A stretch of DNA of 64,000 nucleotides, from contig CM054182.1 of the NCBI GenBank assembly GCA_028829895.1, positions 3,050,001-3,114,000 of the forward strand, given 5' to 3'. Under the pieces are notes generated by a model, which did no database searches, had not been told where the DNA came from, and saw nothing but the letters and a program-made list of their open reading frames with translations. The stretch is from Sinotaia quadrata. Lineage: Eukaryota; Mollusca; Gastropoda; Architaenioglossa; Viviparidae. Made by a program: the position numbers and the translations under genes. This document shows, in pieces, positions 34,997-46,489 of this stretch (within the stretch, counting starts at the first letter, position 1; the number at the start of each line of letters is the position of its first letter).

Positions 34997-35837
34997 ATTC
35001 TAGACATTACGGGGTTGCTGTTGTTTGTTCGGTTTTAATGCGGACGTCATGTGTACTAGACCATGACATAGATCTTCGAATTTTATGCTGAGCTAGTGTT
35101 AAGTGCAGCAGATAATAACATAGGTCTTTTATTCAGAACAGCAGCAACAGGTCTTTCTCACTCTGGACAGAACTGGTTTCATTTCGTAGAGTTCCCTAGG
35201 CACTGTAATGCAACCGCGAGTCTCCATGTGGGTTTTACGTCTTGCAGACTAGTCTTAATTCGTGACGAAAACAAAATGACGCGGTAGAGTAGCAAATAAA
35301 TACTTAGTACTTTATCCATGGTAAGTCATCCATAGCACGTCTTTCATAGTACGTCATCCTGTCCAGAGGAGTGTGGCACCGATCTTCCATGTCTGTTTTG
35401 GGAGTCACAAACATTTTAACTTATTCATCTCCGTATGTTTGTGACTTTTGCGACTCCAAAAATCAACGTCCGAGTGTTGGGATGTTTGACATGAATGAGA
35501 CCTGTCAGTGTTTTTTTTTTTACTTCAATACACACTACACAGAGAAGCGCAAGAAAGAAAAATATTGACAAATATCGAAGATCGCATTAGTGTTGTATCT
35601 TAGTACCTGTCACTATAATGTTCCAAACAGAACTTTTCAAACATGAAACAGTTAACTGTGTAACTGAAAGATGATAAGATGTGCTTTTCTCGCTATATTG
35701 AATTCTAGTCAGTAAGATGAAGTTTAATTATAAAGCACAGTTTCGGTTATTCTTTGTGTTTACGTTTGGTTTTGTTGTTTTTTTTATTTTTTTTTTATTT
35801 GTTTGTGCTCTACAGTAAGGTTTTGTTACCAGTTTTT
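34997..35837. other. No recognisable gene
   Basis: Less AT-rich than its surroundings (about 35040-35300), but the ORFs at 35096-35287 and 35371-35568 lack domains or splice signals. T-rich runs lie near 35510 and 35780. Confidence 0.4.
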
Positions 35838-36560
35838 AAAAATCGATTTTAATTGTCCAGCGTTAACAGTGTGTTTATCTATTTTAATTGTCCAGCGTTA
35901 ACAGTTTGTTTATCTATTTTAATTGTCCACCATTAACAGTGTGTTTATCTATTTTAATTGTCCAGCGTTAACAATGTGTTTATCTATTTTAATTGTCCAG
36001 CGTTAACAATGTGTTTATGTCTTTACTTGTCTATTGTTAACAATGTGTTTATGTCTTTACTTGTCTATTGTTAACAATGTGTTTATGTCTTTACTTGTCT
36101 ATTGTTAACAATGTGTTTATGTCTTTACTTGTCTATTGTTAACAATGTGTTTATGTCTTTACTTGTCTATTGTTAACAATGTGTTTATGTCTTTACTTGT
36201 CTATTGTTAACAATGTGTTTATGTCTTTACTTGTCTATTGTTAACAATGTGTTTATGTCTTTACTTGTCTATTGTTAACAATGTGTTTATGTCTTTACTT
36301 GTCTATTGTTAACAATGTGTTTATGTCTTTACTTGTCTATTGTTAACAATGTGTTTATGTCTTTACTTGTCTATTGTTAACAGTTTGTTTATCTATTTTA
36401 ATTGTCCACCATTAACAGTTTGTTTATATATTTTAATTGGCCACCGTTAACAATTTATCTCTTTACTTGTATATTGTTAACAGTTTGTTTATGTATTTTA
36501 ATTGTCCACCATTAACAGTTTGTTTATCTATTTTAATTGTCCATCGTTAACAGTTTGCCA
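35838..36560. repeat. ~34-36-bp minisatellite, about 20 copies in two subfamilies
   Basis: Outer copies carry ttttaattgtccagcgttaa. About eleven inner copies carry tgtctttacttgtctattgt. The flank-core arrangement indicates expansion of a derived variant in the middle of an older array. Confidence 0.93.
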
Positions 36561-36815
36561 AATGTTCGTAAGGCTGTAGGTATCAAATTTTATATGCGTG
36601 AAAGTTTGGAAGTAACATGTACTCAGTTGTGTCAATGGGACTTATTGGCCAAATTCGTCGAATCACTTCCGTCAACTGTTGCTAATCCGGATGCAAATAT
36701 CTCTCCAGGTCTGGGTTTCGACATCTAGCTTGTGTCGCTATTTATGTATAAAATTTCACTTTTGAAACTGTTGTGTGTCTGCTCTTAAGTTTCTGATCGG
36801 TGTCAGTCACTCCGT

Positions 36816-36891
36816 CCAATCAGACAAAGTTTCGTTGGCAGTACCTGACCAATGGACGACTTTATAGCAACATTAAAAAGGGGGCTGATTT
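36816..36891 (+). promoter_or_regulatory. Probable core promoter of the acidic-repeat gene
   Basis: Two CCAAT boxes (36816-36820 and 36849-36853) precede a TATA-like TTTATAG (36861-36867), with a second weaker candidate in ttaaaaagg. This predicts initiation around 36890-36900. The call depends on position ahead of a good splice donor at 36968; it is not experimentally shown. Confidence 0.55.
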
Positions 36892-36967
36892 GAGACACGT
36901 CTTAAAAGTTCCAGTAGGACAGTAGATACACTTATTACCAGTTCAGGTATCCATAGGAGCAGATTCG
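36892..36967 (+). other. Predicted non-coding exon 1 (5' UTR)
   Basis: Runs from the predicted start to the donor CG|GTAAGTG (GT at 36968). The start coordinate is approximate. It would splice to the acceptor at 38895, which lies three bases before the ATG. Confidence 0.5.
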
Positions 36968-37559
36968 GTAAGTGTTTGCGTTCTCGCTTAAGTTATGAAT
37001 ATTTAGTTCCCAAGATAAGAAGTATAAGAAGTTTTAAATTAACATTCAAAGGACACCATGCCATTCAGTAATTCCCTTTAGCCATGGCCGCTAATACTTC
37101 GTCACAGATATTCACTTCAGTTTGTTCTTTTATCTGTGGGTGGATTTCCTTTCATTGATTAGGTGTTTTACCTTTAGTTGGTTCTTTTTCTTTGTTGTTA
37201 ACATACTTTCCTTTGTAGTGGATTTTGTTGTTATTTTGTTGTTTTTATGTTAAAATTGCATGTAGTTTAGTTGTTATAATTGTCAGCAATATCATAGATA
37301 CGCAAAGTCGTGTTGTTGCCTTTGACACTGAAATAAAAATAAATTGGACTTTAACTCTCTTTAAAATCACTTGAACTCACCCATACACCAAACCTACCTT
37401 CACCAGCACTCCACTAACTTTTGCAAAAGCTTCCATTTCTTCTTTATTTCTCTTGAGGACAAACAGGTAACTTCCATTTCTTGTTCATTATTTCTCTTGA
37501 GGACAAACAGGTAACTTCCATTTCTTGTTCATTATTTCTCTTGAGGACAAACAGGTAGC

Positions 37560-38235
37560 TTCGGATAAAACAACATGAACACATCAAATAGCATTTGCTC
37601 TTACAACGACTGCTTAGGCTAAAACAATATGAACACTTATCAAATAGCGATAAAACAACATGAGCACTTATCAAATAACGATATAGCAACACGAACACTT
37701 ATCAAATAACGATAAAACAACACAAACGCTTATCAAATAACGATAAAACAACACGAACACTTATCAAATAGCGATTTAAAAAAACAGAACACTTATCAAA
37801 TAGCGATAAAACAACATGAACACTTATCAAATAACGATAAAATAACATAAACACTTATCAAATAACAATAAAGCAGCAAGAACACTTATCAAATAGCGAT
37901 AACACAACATGAACAATTAATTATCAAATAACCATAAAATAACATAAACACTTATCAAATAGCGATAACACAACATGAACAATTATCAAATAGCGATAAA
38001 ACAACATGAACACTTATCAAATAGCGATAAAACAACATGAACACTTATCAAATAGCGACAAAACAACATGAACAATTATCAAATAGCGATAACACAACAT
38101 GAACACTTATCAAATAGCCATAAAACAATATGAAAAATTATCAAATAACGATAAAACAACTCGAAAAATAGCGATAAAGCAACATGAACACTTATCAAAT
38201 AGCGATAAAAGAACACGAACACTTATCAAATAGCC
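37560..38235. repeat. ~31-bp minisatellite in intron 1
   Basis: About twenty copies with cttatcaaatagcgataaaa and caacatgaaca. It lies within the predicted first intron (36968-38895) of the acidic-repeat gene. A 54-bp-type duplication (cttgaggacaaacaggtaac) precedes it at about 37440-37560. Confidence 0.9.
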
Positions 38236-38625
38236 TTTTCTTTGGTGGGTGAGTGTTTGAAGCATGGGTGTAATCAATGCACTAAGCCCTCGTTTGGGAG
38301 GGGAGTGCTCGGAGAGGTAGTGGGGTACAATTAGTGCTGGGGAGTGTTCCAAGTTTATTTTCTACACGTTACTATCTTTTCTTTACTGCTTTTGGGTCTC
38401 GGCGCATGTATTCATGCGCCGTGAAATCCATGATATTACACAATTATACATTATTATTACAATAATCTACTGTGTTGTGTGGTATTCTTTGTGTGAAAGC
38501 AGTGCTAATTAACTCATTTCGTTTTCGAGCAATCTTTGCTGTTTTCTAAGATTTATCCCTCTGGAATCTATGTATCAGTTTCTATGATATGTGAGAGATC
38601 CAGGACCTATTGGTGTATCTGTGCG

Positions 38626-38631
<6 letters not shown>

Positions 38632-38700
<69 letters not shown>

Positions 38701-38712
38701 CAGAGAGAAAGA
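38632..38712. repeat. (GT)n(GA)n microsatellite
   Basis: A (GT)n tract followed by a (GA)n tract, in predicted intron 1. Confidence 0.95.
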
Positions 38713-38898
38713 GAAGACGTTTAGACAAAGAGAAGGCAATCCCTCTCCCCCAAATCCCCCTCTGCCTAAAACTCCTAAGTACTGGAATGTTTGGGTACAG
38801 GCATTGTTTATTTCAGTTTTAGTTGTAAAGTCGAATTTTGCTCACACGCGCGAAAATGAATTCGTTACTATACTCGCTTTCCTACTTTGTTCCAGAAA

Positions 38899-38967
38899 AT
38901 GAAGCCGCTTGTAGGTCTTTTTCTGCTGGGGATGCTGGTCTTTTCGGCGTCAGGCGCTGTGGTCAAG
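38899..38967 (+). CDS. Signal-peptide exon of the acidic-repeat gene
   Basis: The acceptor ctactttgttccag ends at 38895 after a strong pyrimidine tract. The ATG follows after three bases, 23 codons are read, and the donor AAG|GTATGA begins at 38968. Confidence 0.8.
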
Positions 38968-41900
38968 GTATGATGTCGTATAATGACCGGTGTAACGTAG
39001 TAAAGGGTTATCGTTGTAACGGGTGATGTTGTTAACACTATAGGCCCTTAATGGGTTATCGTTGTAACGGGTGATGTTAAGTGTTAACACTATAGGCCCT
39101 TAAAGGGTTATCGTTGTAACGGGTGATGTTAAGTGTTAACGCTATAGGCCCTTAATGGGTTATCGTTGTAACGGGTGATGTTAAGTGTTAACACTATAGG
39201 CCCTTAATGGGTTATCGTTGTAACGGGTGATGTTAAGTGTTATCGCTATAGGTCCGACCATGTAATTGATACTGACAAATACTTTACATATACTACTTAA
39301 TATTTTATCTATAATGAATGAAATTATGTTCACACTATAGATGAATTCATTGTGACTAGTACCGGGCGAATGTTCATTTGCTATAGTAAATGAATTAACA
39401 GGTCAAAGTTCAAAATGGATTGCAAGCTTGTGCACTAGTGCTGAAACTAATGGCCTATAACTTTACAATTTTTCCAAGTGTTTGCTAATACTTCACTAGC
39501 CTAATGGCCTATCATTAAAAGTTAATGCCATTATACTCAGTGATTAAGTGCAAACTATGTAAATGGATTAAAATTTAGTGCTAAACTGATATACTATTCA
39601 TAATCTAAATGCAAACATTGTGAATATGGATTATATTCAAGTGTTGAATTCATTAATTTATTTACTCAATGAATTTAATATTTAACAATATTCTTGTCAT
39701 AACTAACTAACAGATACTAAATCTGTATACTGATTAAATACTGGTCACATATAAAATACTGCTACATAGATTTAAAAGAAAAAAGTACTAAATCCATACA
39801 GGAATTGCATGTAAATGCTCAGCTATGTATACATTTAATATGTAGTGCTGAAATAGTTCCATGCTAAATATCTTATATACTTACACCGTAACTGGAGTTC
39901 TAAATACTTACACCATAACTTGAGTCATAAATACTTACACCATAACTTGAGTCATAAACACTTACACCATAACTTGAGTCATAAACACTTACACCATAAC
40001 TTGAGTCATAAACACTTACACCATAACTTGAGTCATAAATACTTACACCATAACTTGAGTCATAAATACTTACACCATAACTTGAGTCATAAATACTTAC
40101 ACCATAAATGGAGTCTTAAATACTTACATCATAACTTGAGTCTTAAATACTTACATCATAACTTGATTCATAAATACGTACACCATAACTTGAGTCATAA
40201 ATACTTACATCATAACTTGAGTCATAAATACTTACATCATAACTTGAGTCATAAATACGTACATCATAACTTGAGTCATATATACTTACACCATAACTTG
40301 AGTCTTAAATATTTACACCATAACTTTAGTTTAAAATACTTACACCATAAATAGATTAAACTGCAAATATTAAATTTACGGGATATCGCAAAGCCAATGA
40401 ACTAAATACTAGAACTATCCATGGATCATAATTAACGTTATAATTAAAGTGCTAAAAGACTAAACACGAGAACTATCCATGGATCATAATTAACGTTATA
40501 ATTAAAGTGCTAAAAGACTAAACACTAGAACTATCCATGGATCATAATTAATGTTATAATTAAAGTGCTAAAAGACTAAACACTGGAACTATCCATGGAT
40601 CATAATTAATGTTATAATTAAAGTGCTAAAAGACTAAACACTGGAACTATCCATGGATCATAATTAATGTTATAATTAAAGTGCTAAAAGACTAAACACT
40701 GGAACTATCCATGGATCATAATTAACGTTATAATTAAAGTGCTAAAAGAAGAATGAATTAAATACTAAGACTATATACGGATTAAATTCTTATGGGCTGT
40801 CACTATAGTTAATAGATCCAATACTACACACGGGTTAAATACTTATTGGCTGTCATTATAGTTAGATCAAATACTATACACGGGTTAAATACTTGTTGGC
40901 TGTCATTATAGTTAGATCAAATACTATACACGGGTTAAATACTTATTGGCTGTCATTATAGTTAGATGAAATACTATACACGGGTTAAATACTTATTGGC
41001 TGTCATTATAGTTAGATCAAATACTATACACGGGTTAAATACTTATTGGCTGTCATTATAGTTAGATCAAATACTATACACGGGTTAAATACTTATTGGC
41101 TGTCATTATAGTAAAGGATCAAATATAAAGGCTATACACTGATTCAATGCAAAGATGAACTTATGAAGAACTGTCACTTTAGAAATGAATTAAATGATGA
41201 AATGGTTAAATACTAGTGCTAATTTTTTGTATTATCGATCTTCGATTGGATTAAACATTAGCACTGAATATGAATTTAATACTAATGCGAGAAATATGAT
41301 TTATCGTCAGATTAAAGAATTAAATATAAACGTTAAGCATGTTGTGCGATTAATTGTCTTTAACGAAGAGATAAATAAGCAAATTAAATACTAGCATCAA
41401 ACACATTTTTCAGAGTGGCTTAATTTTAAAACTTGCATAACTGAGCAACAACTTAAAATAAAAAATAAAAAATAAATAACGAATCAAAATTTAGATGCGT
41501 TAATTTACATAACGTGCAAAATAAAATAAAATAGTTGCTGTAAATTTCTAGTCTAGCACACTTCTGAAATCGAAGTGTTAGGTGGAACAATTCCATCGAA
41601 AATGCCTTCAAGGGCCTTCTTATATTGCATTAAATAACCTGAGATTAGGTATGACTGGTTACTTAAGGAACTTTAATTATTTTAACATGCATTTTGATTC
41701 ATTGTGTACACGCTGTGCTTAGATTACTCGACGTGAATAATTTAGACAGGTATTTTGATTTCTTGTGTACACACTGTGCTTTGATTACTCGACATGAACA
41801 ATTTAGACATGTATTTTGATTTCTCTGTGAATACGAAAGATCTTATACCTATTCTATTTTGTTCCTGAAGTCTCTTGAAGTCGGCCATATGAAATGATGG

Positions 41901-42820
41901 CTACTGAAATCAATTGAAGTCCAAAATGTAAATCTAAAGTTTGTTGCTTGAGTGGACACAGATGGCCCAGACTTTCTGGTTATTGAAATCATTTTTTTAA
42001 AACCCATAATTTACAGATTGCTCTTGTCAATGTTTCGATTTCTAAATTCAAACAATAGTGAATCCATGAAATTCTTCTTCTTGGTTCGAACGGATCTTTG
42101 GAACTGGTAATGAATTAATTATAGAAATATGTGTTTGCACAGGTGACTAATCTCGATCGACAGATAGCCAACAGATTGAACAGACTGGAACTGAGAAGGA
42201 ATGAGGCATTACAAGAAGGTAGGGTTTTTTTTATTTTTTGTTTATCTTGCTCTTTCTTTCTAATTAAAATGTTACCTATCAGTCTTGGTACCAAATGGTA
42301 TCTACTTATTTGTTTATCTATTCATACCTCCATCTTTTGGCTGATTTTAATGATAATTTGAAACTATTCGCTTGTGCGAATTTCAGCTGGTTTTAACGCA
42401 AAGCGTGGTGAAGACGGCGACGACAACCAGCCAGAAACACGCGAACTGGACTTGGAGGAACGCGGTGATGACGATGACCAACCCACTTTGCGCGAACTGG
42501 ACTTGGCGGAACGCGGTGAAGACGATGACCAACCAACTTTGCGCGAACTGGACTTGGCCGAACGCGGTGATGACGACGACCAACCAACTTTGCGCGAACT
42601 GGACTTGGCGGAACGCGGTGAAGACGATGACCAACCAACTTTGCGCGGTGAAGACGACGACCAGCCAGCCATGCGCCAACTAGAGCTAATGGCGCGCGGT
42701 GAGGATGATGACCAGCCAGCCAGACGCCGACAATCCAAGAAAGCTGCTGGTGATGACGACGACCAGCCAACACTACGCGAGTTGGACAGATTGGCGCAAG
42801 AGCTGGAGTTAGAGGAGTAA
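38899..42820 (+). CDS. Secreted acidic tandem-repeat precursor (spliced, 192 aa)
   Basis: Predicted coding exons are 38899-38967 (phase 0 end), 42143-42218 (phase 1 end) and 42387-42820, all with GT/AG borders and a continuous frame to TAA/G at 42818. Residues 1-19 are a signal peptide (MKPL, then GLFLLGMLVFSASG). Residues 24-48 form a basic, amphipathic helix-like segment (LDRQIANRLNRLELRR). A dibasic KR follows at 54-55. The rest is eight units of a 17-residue repeat, core GEDDDQPTLRELDLAER, with one shortened and two diverged copies and an RRRQSKK stretch before the last. There are no cysteines and the charge is strongly acidic. The architecture fits a secreted repetitive precursor (prohormone-like) or an acidic matrix protein. 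I do not recognise the family. Codon phase is kept across 51-bp units, unlike surrounding arrays, supporting selection. Confidence 0.8.
39000..41112. repeat. Four minisatellites packed in intron 2
   Basis: The 3.2-kb intron contains: about 39004-39250, 52-bp units (ggttatcgttgtaacgggtg); 39900-40345, about sixteen 27-bp units (cttgagtcataaatacttac); 40400-40745, six 58-bp units (gaactatccatggatcataa); and 40795-41110, about six 50-bp units (atactatacacgggttaaat). The 27-bp array reads as a 144-codon His/Leu/Ser-rich ORF, an artefact of its length being a multiple of nine. Confidence 0.92.
42143..42218 (+). CDS. Helical-segment exon of the acidic-repeat gene
   Basis: The acceptor gtgtttgcacag ends at 42142; 25 codons plus one base are read; the donor GAAG|GTAGGG begins at 42219. 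It encodes a charged segment rich in Leu, Arg and Asn. Confidence 0.75.
42387..42820 (+). CDS. Terminal exon with acidic 51-bp repeats
   Basis: The acceptor tgtgcgaatttcag ends at 42386. The frame runs to a stop at 42818-42820. Antisense and alternative-frame ORFs here (Ser-rich and others) arise only because the 51-bp repeat keeps several frames open. GC content is clearly above the flanks. Confidence 0.85.
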
Positions 42821-43325
42821 GATAGAGAGTTCCACTCCGTGAGCTTCATCTATAGAGCAGTCAAGTGTGGTTCATCTAATGGCTGGGGTAACTTCTAGAC
42901 TAGAAACTGAAACATCCCGAGTGTAACATCAAATGATTGTGGCAGATGGCTGGATCAACATGGCCATCAAATGCAGAGCTGTTGTAACTAGCGTCTTCCA
43001 CCAATCACTAGTGACTGACGTAGAAGATTTCCTTCATTGAGTCATGTTGCGTCCAGTATTCTTTCTGCTTCCACCGCCACCCCCCCTCCCCTATTTTATT
43101 TTCACTTATTTATGCCGGATTCTTTTTTTTATCGTTATTTTCAAGAGTAAGATAACCAGCTAAAAATAACTTATCTGTCTATATTCTACTCTGCACTCCA
43201 CAAGCAATTATTTAATTTTCAGCAGTAAAATTTAGCCCGGGAAGCCACGGTAAAATGTGTGTTGTTTTTGTTTGTATGTTTGATTTTGTTGTTGTTGTTT
43301 TTTATAGTTTGTTTATGTTTGTCTT

Positions 43326-43331
43326 AATAAA
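43326..43331 (+). terminator. Polyadenylation signal of the acidic-repeat gene
   Basis: AATAAA about 500 bp after the stop, followed by an A-rich cgcaaaaaaatcc and a T-rich stretch, gives a plausible 3' UTR of about 42821-43350. Confidence 0.6.
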
Positions 43332-43350
43332 CTGCCGCAAAAAAATCCGC

Positions 43351-44055
43351 TCTTTATATCAATTCGTCTCATCAAAAAATGCTACATAATGTGCGTGCGA
43401 ATGTCCTTTCATACTGAAATGGATACACAATGACATATCAAAAATAATTAGCACCTCCAACAAAGCACCTGTCTCCACTTAAGCTTGAGGTGATGAGTAA
43501 CAGGAGGGGGGGGGGAGACGTATGAATTAATTAGGATAGTGGTACAAGGCAAATCTATTCAGTAGTGGTATAATCTATTCAGTAGTGGTACAAGGCAAAT
43601 CTATTCAGTAGAAGTATTGTACGTCAGAGTCTATTTGTACACACTGCGTCTGTGAAATATGTGTTACATTTAAGGACTTACTTTCGAGTTATGTCCCTTT
43701 AAGTATCAAACAGCTGTTGCAGCTTTATATTAACGACAGACCACATCTCTTGTTGTGTCAACTGCTTCATCAATTTTTTTTTTCTTTCTGTGATTTGAAG
43801 AGAGGAAAATATATTATAAATATTTTGTTTGTTTCATTTCTTGCAAATATATTTTAAATTAATTATAAACTACAGTTCGTGATCAGTGACTTGAAAGGAA
43901 ACGTGGACTAGATTGTTAAATCGTGTTAACAAATGGCATGTCAGGGTTTGTCTTCCTCAAACTTCTCTGCCATGCCTACTTTCATCTTCGTTTGAAATCT
44001 GGTGTCCTAGACTCAAACAACCCATTCTGTTAAGCAGAGTGTTATTTTGCTAGCA
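43351..44055. other. No recognisable gene
   Basis: AT-rich. A short duplication with caaatctattcagtagtggt lies near 43545-43610. Confidence 0.45.
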
Positions 44056-44178
44056 ATGACTCCTGGTGATGGCAGCAATGTCATAGTCCACTACGACTAC
44101 CAACACCATCCCCAGCTCCTGGAGACATTCCGTAATGTTGTTCCCAGTACAATGACTGAATATGCTAGAAATGTAAAA
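44056..44178 (+). other. Possible isolated coding exon or fragment
   Basis: From the ATG at 44056 the frame reads about 40 residues of balanced composition (beginning MTPGDGSNVIVHYDYQHHPQ, with LLETFRNVVPSTM). Base composition is unlike the AT-rich flanks. After about 44178 the frame runs into AT-rich sequence and stops at 44250. There is no clean donor. It may be an exon of an unseen gene or a gene relic; the family is not recognised. Confidence 0.3.
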
Positions 44179-44504
44179 GTGTTTCGGGTTTTATCATTCA
44201 GCAAAGCATCTTGCCTTTCAGCGATTTTTTTAAATATGTTAGTTAAGTGAAGTTTTTTTTTTCATGCCTGTCTAACATATGTTGTTTGCCCATTATAATT
44301 TAATGTTCTTTAAGAAGCTATCTTCAGATTCAATCCCACTCTGGAGAGGTGTTGAAATTTCCATGAATTTCTTTTTCTTTTTTAAAAATTTCATATGGTA
44401 GACACGTCAACGAATTTAACTATGAATGCATTTTTAAAATAGTAATTGTATGCTGAAAAATGTACATGATTATCTGCAGTAAAAATGGCTTGATACAAAG
44501 TAAA

Positions 44505-44910
44505 CCTCTCTTCTAAAGGCACAGAACAATCCTCTCCTGATATGGCACAGAGTAATCTTCTCCTGACATGACACAGAGTAATCTTTTCCTGACACGATAC
44601 AGAATAATCCTCTCCTGAACAACGTTCTCTCTAATATTTTTTCCTGAGTGCGCGGAACTGGCGGTTGTTTGAGCTTGCTGCCAAAACTTGTGCGCAGAAT
44701 TTTGAAACTGCTGTACGGCATTTTCTAATGAGGTGCGCGGCCGCGCAACCGCGCAACTAAGAGGGAACATTGCTCCTGACATGATACAGAGTAACCCTCT
44801 CCTGAGATGGTACAGAGTAATCCTCTCCTGACATGGTACAGAGTAATCCTCTTCTGACACGGTACAGAGTAATCCTCTCCTGAGATGGTATAGAGTAATC
44901 CTCTCCTCGC
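44505..44910. repeat. 26-bp minisatellite interrupted by a MITE
   Basis: About ten units with cctctcctgacatggtacag occupy both sides of the 153-bp insertion at 44620-44772. Confidence 0.93.
44620..44772. mobile_element. 153-bp hAT-type MITE
   Basis: Ends CAACGTTCTCTCTAAT on the left and, inverted, CAATGTTCCCTCTTAG on the right (12 of 16 match). It is flanked by 8-bp target duplications CTCCTGAA (44612-44619) and CTCCTGAC (44773-44780), 7 of 8 identical. The TIR type and 8-bp duplication are hAT features. It has no coding capacity and its GC-rich centre (gcgcggccgcgcaaccgcgc) contrasts with the host array. Confidence 0.8.
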
Positions 44911-45834
44911 AAGACGGCCGGCTACTTGACAGGTAAGCTAAATAAAATCGGCCAATTCGGCGTGCATGACCTATAACCTCTAATGATATTGGCAATACCC
45001 CCCCAAAAAGGTTATAATTGGCTAAATTGCATTTTAAATTGCATCTTTTTATTTTTGTCACGGACCTGAATAATGTCATTTTCCATTTAAATCGTTCCCA
45101 TCCCTAAACACTGCAACACGTGTTCAATGAGATAAATCACAGAAAGATATTTCTTTTAAATATTTTTTTAAAAAATATTAATATAAATTGCAAATTATGA
45201 ATGTCATACGTTATATAACAAAGATATCATTCCACACCAAGTAATAATGCATAATGTTAACACATAATTTAAAACATGCCTCATTCATTCAACTCACTCT
45301 TCTTTAACTAATTTGGACATTAATTAATGGAATTTATATTTAATATCTGCTGGTTACATCACGGCCGCCGTCAAATAAGTTTATCCCAATGGGCACTGTT
45401 TTGTTTTTATGTTTCCCTAGGCACACAAGATTAACAATTTATAGGGCACATTAATTAATTATGCAATATACATACAATTATTTACTTATACATAAAAGAA
45501 GAATTGGCGGGAAAGTTAAAAGTAGTATATATTTTTTTAAACTGTAGCCTTTTTTTGTTGTTGACCTCTGTCAAATGTAGTCATACATGGATTACTTTCT
45601 TTTGAAGTATGCCTCACCTAGATACCTTTCTTTATACGCTGACTCAGCAACTGGCATTAGTAAGTAGTCGGGGGGGGGGGGCGGAATTCTGTCAGATTTG
45701 GGGCTAATATTCTCCCACTTATAAACTTTATCAGCTTTGGTGCTAACAAGTGCCAGCCAAATCCTTTCTTCGTACTTATAAGATCGCAGTACACAAAACC
45801 CAACCTGACAAACAATAATACATTCGGCCAATAA
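44911..45834. other. No recognisable gene
   Basis: AT-rich with a poly-G run (about 45670-45681). Nothing supported. Confidence 0.45.
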
Positions 45835-45945
45835 AAACTCGTCCTACTGAGGTACTTACTTCGCTCGGTCATCATCAATACATTCGGCCAATAGAAACTC
45901 GTCCTACTGAGGTACTTACTTCGCTCGGTCTTCATCAATATGTGT
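45835..45945. repeat. 56-bp duplication
   Basis: Two near-identical copies of a unit with actcgtcctactgaggtact. Confidence 0.93.
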
Positions 45946-46489
45946 AAGAAGGTCAATAAATTTAACAATATATTTATTAAATTAACAATCAAATATACAA
46001 ATACAATGAAAAAGATTAATTATTTGACATCAATATTTCCACGAAAACACATTCGAATAATTTTAATACCTATACAGACTCATATCCTAACACACAATTC
46101 AACAAATTAGCGTGAATACAAATCACAGGATAGATCTTATCAGAGAACAGAAATGGAGTTATCAGAGATAAGCAATAATAGTTTCTATGTAACCTTGTTT
46201 AAGCGAAGCTGCAATAGTCTTTTTGCATGCTTTTTTACAAAGTCACAAGTTTATTGTTTACTTTATTACTGTCAATTGCTTGTGTTTCCCTCTCACATTG
46301 GAGAACACTAATGCGCTGTTATTCTCTCGAGGTCCACTGCCATATTAGTTCCCTCAAGCAGAACAACAACTGTAGCAATTTCCAGTATATCCCTTGTACC
46401 AGAAATTCCATGATGTAGTCAACATACTTTGCCATCATACATCAAGGGAGTGCAGTGTATTCCTTACTCTTACACACTACAGTAGATAC
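45946..46489. other. No recognisable gene
   Basis: AT-rich with no domain-bearing ORF. The right end (from about 46430) shows weak similarity to the 3' end of the interspersed repeat family. Confidence 0.4.

Noticed and set aside
34567..35038. Three overlapping repeat ORFs on both strands
   Set aside because: All come from one 33-bp array; simultaneous openness in several frames argues against coding.
36537..36728. 63-codon ORF just upstream of the promoter
   Set aside because: It begins within the minisatellite edge and shows no recognisable domain or splice signals.
39920..40354. 144-codon ORF of HKYLHHNLS repeats
   Set aside because: A 27-bp intronic minisatellite whose unit is a multiple of three; there is no start context, splice site or composition shift.
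42364..42849. Ser/Trp-rich antisense ORF and alternative-frame ORFs over the acidic-repeat exon
   Set aside because: Shadows of the 51-bp repeat. The + strand frame is the one that joins the splice sites and the upstream signal exon.
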